7,129 bases of DNA from an uncultured Micrococcales bacterium (lineage in GTDB: Bacteria; Actinomycetota; Actinomycetes; S36-B12; GCA-2699445). A program made the position numbers and the translations under genes. How positions within the stretch are numbered: the first letter of the stretch is position 1; each line of letters starts with the position of its first letter. Under the pieces are notes generated by a model. That model made no database searches, was not told where the DNA came from, and was given only the letters and a program-made list of their open reading frames with translations. Shown one piece after another: positions 6,401-7,129 of the stretch. Location of the stretch: the NCBI GenBank assembly GCA_903915555.1, contig CAIWTL010000388.1, forward strand, positions 1 to 7,129, read 5' to 3'.

Positions 6401-7129
6401 GGATCAGACGAGCTGCGACATCACCGGGCTCAGTGCGGACGAGGCCTATCGGTACTCCGTCACCGGTAAGGCCACAAGTGCGCTCGGCACTTCCGACTCC
6501 TCCGCGCCCTACCCCATCCTGCGACCCGGCGCGCCAGGACGTCCGAGCGCCGTGCCCGGGGATGCCACCGTCGCCATCACCGTGCCACCGAGCACCACCG
6601 GTGGCGCGGCCTCGCGCTACGTCGTGACCGCCACACCCGGCGGGGCCACCTGCGAGATCACCGATCTCTCGGGCGCGCTCCAGTGCGACATCACCGGGCT
6701 CACCAATGGCACCCCTTACACGTTCACGGCCACCGCGGACAACGATGGCGGGACGTCCGATCCGTCAGCCGCCTCCAGTCCCGTCACTCCGCTCGGCGCC
6801 CCAATCGTCCCCGAATTCGGTGCGATCACGCCCACTGCTGACGGCTTCACCGTGCCGCTGTTGAACTACTCACCGAGCGACGGCATCACATGGGCCGCCG
6901 TCGTCACCTCCGGGTCGGCCTCGGTGAATCTGGCGGACGGTGTGGCGACCGTCAGCAGCGCGGCTCCCGAGGCGACCATCGGCATCGAGGTCACGACGAG
7001 TCGTGCTGACCTGGAGCCAGGCGGCGCGGCCACATCCGGAACCGCGCTCAAGGCTGCGTGGGTGCCGGCGTTCGGGTCGGTGACGCGTACTGATGACGGG
7101 TTCACGGTTCCGGTGGATCGTGCTGCGGG
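324..7129 (+). CDS. Giant BspA-family (DUF285) surface protein with PKD-like and Fn3 domains, 3' end missing
   Basis: One frame stays open from ATG 324 to the window end, giving at least 2268 residues with no stop. Domain order is signal peptide 1-38, then four modules beginning near residues 39, 522, 1124 and 1667, then a new ~85-residue repeat from about 2159. Each module has a PKD-like head, ~25-residue DUF285/BspA repeats (MF.GA..F...I..WDTS.VTD), a cap (YN.LL..WAAQ...DGG) and two Fn3 domains. This head-array-cap unit is the known BspA-type surface-protein layout; four tandem copies split by Fn3 pairs is unusually large. The start at 324 has only a weak SD (GAAGTGGG at 310-317) but gives a proper charged signal-peptide n-region. 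ATG 342 is possible but has no spaced SD, and ATG 372 would remove the arginines. The likely role is adhesion or cell-surface matrix, by family analogy. No enzyme domain is visible, and the anchor must lie beyond 7129. Confidence 0.95.
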   Translation, partial: MSSARRMPGPVNGRAIMHAVIAVLVAVAGLAFIPQAQATTSFVSTWQTGNTSTGSSANNQIRLPLQASGTYDFTVDWGDGSSERITSHDQAIHTYTSAGTKTVTITGSIRGWRFGGSGDRLKITDISSWGPLQLGNDGGYFNGAANLDISATDEPDLSLTTNLSNMFFGAADLTGNQLADWDITGVTTLAGAFRGASSFNGDIGNWDTSSVTAMNSAFRDATVFNRDLSNWDTADVTSMSSMFRNAAAFDRSLAAWQVGSLTDASSMFAGAGVSRTNYDALLQSWAAQTVKPAVTFDAGSSKYTGGAPAAAKAALVGEDQWVITDGGETNAPGVPPNVAGTRAPEAATITWGASTPNNAAVIDYTVTADTDANGVPDPAPCTKAAGGPLSCTFTGLTNGVTYSFTVTARNEVGSSVASTPITVIPQIDPPSTPAKPQAVALDEEAYVIWDAPGGGGTPQSYTVTATPGNNTCRTQVGVDADPLRCTVTGLTNGTDYTFKVRAENVGGNSAQSVASEPVTPGPVFATTWDTRETRPGGSGANRIKLPLQLDGTYDFVVAWGDGDVSQIISEDVTAEGFGIEHTYDTPGVYDVTITGTIQGWSLNEGPAGNGERDKLIDVSSWGPLRLQTDSVDSHYFADAVNMQVSATDALNLNGTTSLAHAFEGASLMNGGFGNWNTSAVTDMTAMFKDASAFNGAIGTWNTGNVTRMDQMFQGATTFDQNLSGWNLSRATTTAAMFKDATAFDSPVAWTAMPLVATTEQMFAGATAFDQPLSWPASLPRLTTTAQMFQGATSFNSGVAGLDMDAVTDASQMFAGATSFDQPVGGWDTTALTDASDMFEGAAAFNQDLRNWDFESITRFGDFLKGSGLGVLNYNRLLSALASQNVQPDTGQGTTQADRTIDSTPARYSVGIPAANRAEIVGRGFTVLDGGFTTQNVPDAPTAVDVDDSSGDLGVYVVSWAPPNANNSPITSYAATAQLRTAPYTEVVVETTDVGAARPSVTFEGLDDGGSSTYRFFVTATNAIGTSEPSDSDPPETPAAPSVVAGDGQVTVSVTLPDTGARPATYLVEAVGDPTKNCTITVPDLSCDVTGLTNGTEYTFKARASNWVGDSPSFSPASQATAPGVPFRSTWRTNNTSTGSSTGDQVRLPLTSVGTYDFYVSWGDGTTDRVTSHDDPDATHTYTRAGTRDITITGTIDGWRFNNTGDRLKLLSVSQWGPLRLGNQGGYFYGAANLSGTASDDPDLSGTSDLSNAFLDASSFNADVTGWSTVGVADLTNAFKGTTAFTGAGLGTWDVSNVTDMYGTFQGSGINTDISMWDVGDVTDMNQTFAGATAFNQPIGVWNVGSVTDMRDMFKGASSFDGDIAAWDTGSVTDMSGMFWNSGFSGDISAWDITSVTDFSNLFRNTVVPGGEDGIGWYNRLLVAWAAQDVQDSSTRGSIPLTVCGRADVVAGTCDAGAPQYSPGAATRARQSLVARGWQIVDGGQSQLSAPKRVRNVAATGDGDSATVMWEAPSDDGGSPVTSYAVVPLRVADLTPVTACTETAPFTAECVLPDGTWQDYYFAVTASNAVGTSPAAYFPTLPVPEAPEVVPGNGSVRAVVPTSDGSSGYVIEAVGDPALGCTITAPENSCLIDGLTNGSDYSFQLRAVMDGVSSEWSTASGPVTPASGYFTSSWDTTQTSSGSSGGRTVRLPLPASGTYDFVVVWGDGTSDRVTSHDDADATHQYATGGVKHIAISGQIDGWAFRNSGDRLKLSEVTNWGSLRLGNAGGYFHGAERFTVSAADDLNLLGTTDLSDAFRDARAFTGPVSGWDVSNVTTTSGMFRGATSFNEDIGAWNVGSVTDMYGMFAFAESFDQDLSSWDTGDVTDMSEMFRGSGFTGEVAAWDITQVTAFDNMFRDIPAMTGVGFVNWYNRLLQGWAAQNVQDGVTFTACGSVHPPTPEATDCPGGLQYFGAFATDARDALVNQHGWTIVDGGVSATNVPDPPTEFRLERDGSTLQVQWTASADNGSPVTEYVITADPGGASCTTDQTSCDITGLSADEAYRYSVTGKATSALGTSDSSAPYPILRPGAPGRPSAVPGDATVAITVPPSTTGGAASRYVVTATPGGATCEITDLSGALQCDITGLTNGTPYTFTATADNDGGTSDPSAASSPVTPLGAPIVPEFGAITPTADGFTVPLLNYSPSDGITWAAVVTSGSASVNLADGVATVSSAAPEATIGIEVTTSRADLEPGGAATSGTALKAAWVPAFGSVTRTDDGFTVPVDRAA
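438..659 (+). other. Module 1 PKD-like head domain
   Basis: Residues 39-112 run from FVSTW through GTYDFTVDWGDGSS, HTYTSAGTKTVTITG and RGW. The WGDG turn and the HTY...G...VTITG strands are PKD hallmarks. The following GDRLKITDISSWGPL is the usual connector into DUF285 repeats in BspA-type proteins. The head resembles the module 3 and 4 heads more than the module 2 head. Confidence 0.8.
810..1142 (+). repeat. Module 1 DUF285/BspA repeat array (4 units)
   Basis: Residues 163-273 hold four units of 26, 25, 25 and 25 residues plus a closing half-unit (ASSMFAGAG). The pattern is (M/L)xxxFxxAxxFNxDLxxWDTxxVTx. Unit 1 is the most divergent (GADLTGNQLADWDITG). This is the 26-residue bacterial surface-protein repeat, expected to form an elongated beta-rich solenoid outside the cell. 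Confidence 0.9.
1143..1886 (+). other. Module 1 cap plus Fn3 domains 1 and 2
   Basis: The cap (residues 274-327) shows TNYDALLQSWAAQ, VTFDAGSSKYTGGA and WVITDGG, which matches the element that normally closes DUF285 arrays. Fn3-1 (1311-1598) and Fn3-2 (1602-1886) each show the proline start, a core Trp (ITW, VIW), SYTVTA-type strands and the TGLTNGxxYxFxVxAxN signature. Each has one cysteine pair just before that signature. Confidence 0.82.
1887..2123 (+). other. Module 2 PKD-like head domain (divergent copy)
   Basis: Residues 522-600 keep the FATTW start, GTYDFVVAWGDGD, HTYDTPGVYDVTITG and QGW. They lack the TSHD segment shared by modules 1, 3 and 4, and have a longer insert (SEDVTAEGFGIE). 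The connector is altered too: NGERDKLIDVSSWGPLRL leads into HYFADAVNM instead of GGYF.GA. Confidence 0.78.
2295..2930 (+). repeat. Module 2 DUF285/BspA repeat array (8 units)
   Basis: Residues 658-869 contain eight units, seven of 25 residues and one of 26, plus a closing half-unit. This is twice the number in modules 1 and 4. Units 1-3 and 7-8 are close to consensus (MFKDASAFNGAIGTWNT). Units 4-6 are degenerate: the WDTS.VTD segment becomes AWTAMPLVAT, SWPASLPRLTT and AGLDMDAVTD. MF.GAT.F is kept throughout, so folding is probably preserved. Confidence 0.9.
2931..3692 (+). other. Module 2 cap plus Fn3 domains 3 and 4
   Basis: The cap (residues 870-930) is degenerate: NYNRLLSALASQNV lacks the Trp of the other caps but still ends FTVLDGG. 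Fn3-3 (3123-3431) has VPDAPTAV, VVSWAPP and YRFFVTATN, and is the only Fn3 here with no cysteines. Fn3-4 (3432-3692) is compact and ends VTGLTNGTEYTFKARASN, with a pair in CTITVPDLSC. Confidence 0.8.
3693..3917 (+). other. Module 3 PKD-like head domain
   Basis: Residues 1124-1198 contain FRSTWRTNNTSTGSS, GTYDFYVSWGDGTTD, RVTSHDDPDATHTY, TRDITITG and DGW. The connector GDRLKLLSVSQWGPLRLGN matches the family's usual D-K-L-L-x-V-x-Q-W-G element closely. This head and that of module 1 share NTSTGSS near the N-terminus. Confidence 0.8.
4068..4535 (+). repeat. Module 3 DUF285/BspA repeat array (6 units)
   Basis: Residues 1249-1404 hold six units of 25, 26, 24, 25, 25 and 24 residues plus a closing half-unit (FSNLFRN). 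These are the most canonical units in the protein, for example MFKGASSFDGDIAAWDTGSVTD. The two 24-residue units lack one residue in the GA..F loop (QGSGINTD, NSGFSGD). Confidence 0.92.
4536..5321 (+). other. Module 3 cap plus Fn3 domains 5 and 6
   Basis: The cap (residues 1405-1483) has WYNRLLVAWAAQDVQD and GWQIVDGG, with an inserted cysteine pair (VCGRADVVAGTC) absent from caps 1 and 2. Fn3-5 (4782-5066) has VMWEAPSDDGGSPVTSY and YYFAVTASNAVGTS. Fn3-6 (5067-5321) is short, with GCTITAPENSC followed by IDGLTNGSDYSFQLRA. Confidence 0.8.
5322..5546 (+). other. Module 4 PKD-like head domain
   Basis: Residues 1667-1741 contain YFTSSWDTTQTSSGSS, GTYDFVVVWGDGTSD, RVTSHDDADATHQY, KHIAISG and DGW. 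The connector GDRLKLSEVTNWGSLRLGN and GGYFHGAE follow. It is closest to module 3. Confidence 0.8.
5697..6014 (+). repeat. Module 4 DUF285/BspA repeat array (4 units)
   Basis: Residues 1792-1897 hold four units of 25, 25, 25 and 24 residues plus a closing half-unit (FDNMFRD). Examples are MFRGATSFNEDIGAWNVGSVTD and MFAFAESFDQDLSSWDTGDVTD. The last unit is one residue short, as in module 3. Confidence 0.9.
6015..6797 (+). other. Module 4 cap plus Fn3 domains 7 and 8
   Basis: The cap (residues 1898-1975) has NWYNRLLQGWAAQNVQDGVTF and GWTIVDGG, and carries a pair ACGSVHPPTPEATDC as in module 3. Fn3-7 (6258-6530) starts NVPDPPTEF and contains VQWTASADNGSPVTEY. Fn3-8 (6531-6797) contains SRYVVTATPGGATC and ends ITGLTNGTPYTFTATADN. 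Confidence 0.82.
6798..7129 (+). repeat. Start of a C-terminal ~85-residue DGFTVP repeat array
   Basis: FGAITPTADGFTVPL (from 6816) and FGSVTRTDDGFTVPV (from 7071) are 255 bp, or 85 residues, apart, so a second copy begins just before the window end. Between them lie ITWAAVVTSGSASV and ATIGIEVTTSRADL. The layout, with FG..TPTADGFTV then TWA and TTRxGY-like segments, resembles tandem beta-sandwich repeats I recall in large environmental actinobacterial surface proteins. That assignment is from memory, not a search. More copies and then a wall anchor are expected downstream. Confidence 0.65.

Overview
The window looks like high-GC actinobacterial DNA. Codon third positions are strongly G/C, one gene starts with TTG behind a strong AGGAGG ribosome site, and the main product is a secreted multi-domain surface protein with a repeat type I associate with environmental Actinomycetota. 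Genus cannot be read from this sequence.

Layout: positions 1-63 hold the first 21 codons of a minus-strand gene for a two-component response regulator, cut by the window edge. Positions 64-323 are a divergent intergenic region with a 32-bp-spaced direct repeat and a perfect 8-bp inverted repeat. From 324 to the window end (7129) one uninterrupted plus-strand reading frame encodes at least 2268 residues with no stop. It is a BspA-family surface protein.

The protein starts with a Sec signal peptide (residues 1-38). Four tandem modules follow. Each has a PKD-like head with a WGDG motif, an array of ~25-residue DUF285/BspA repeats, a cap ending in DGG, and two fibronectin type III (Fn3) domains. 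The repeat arrays hold 4, 8, 6 and 4 units. After module 4 a different ~85-residue repeat with a DGFTVP motif begins and runs off the end, so the C-terminus and any wall anchor lie outside the window. All 18 cysteines I see fall in nine closely spaced pairs.

Inferred biology: a giant secreted or cell-wall adhesin or matrix protein, divergently transcribed from a response regulator that may control it through the shared intergenic region. No catalytic domain, RNA gene, mobile element or CRISPR array is visible.
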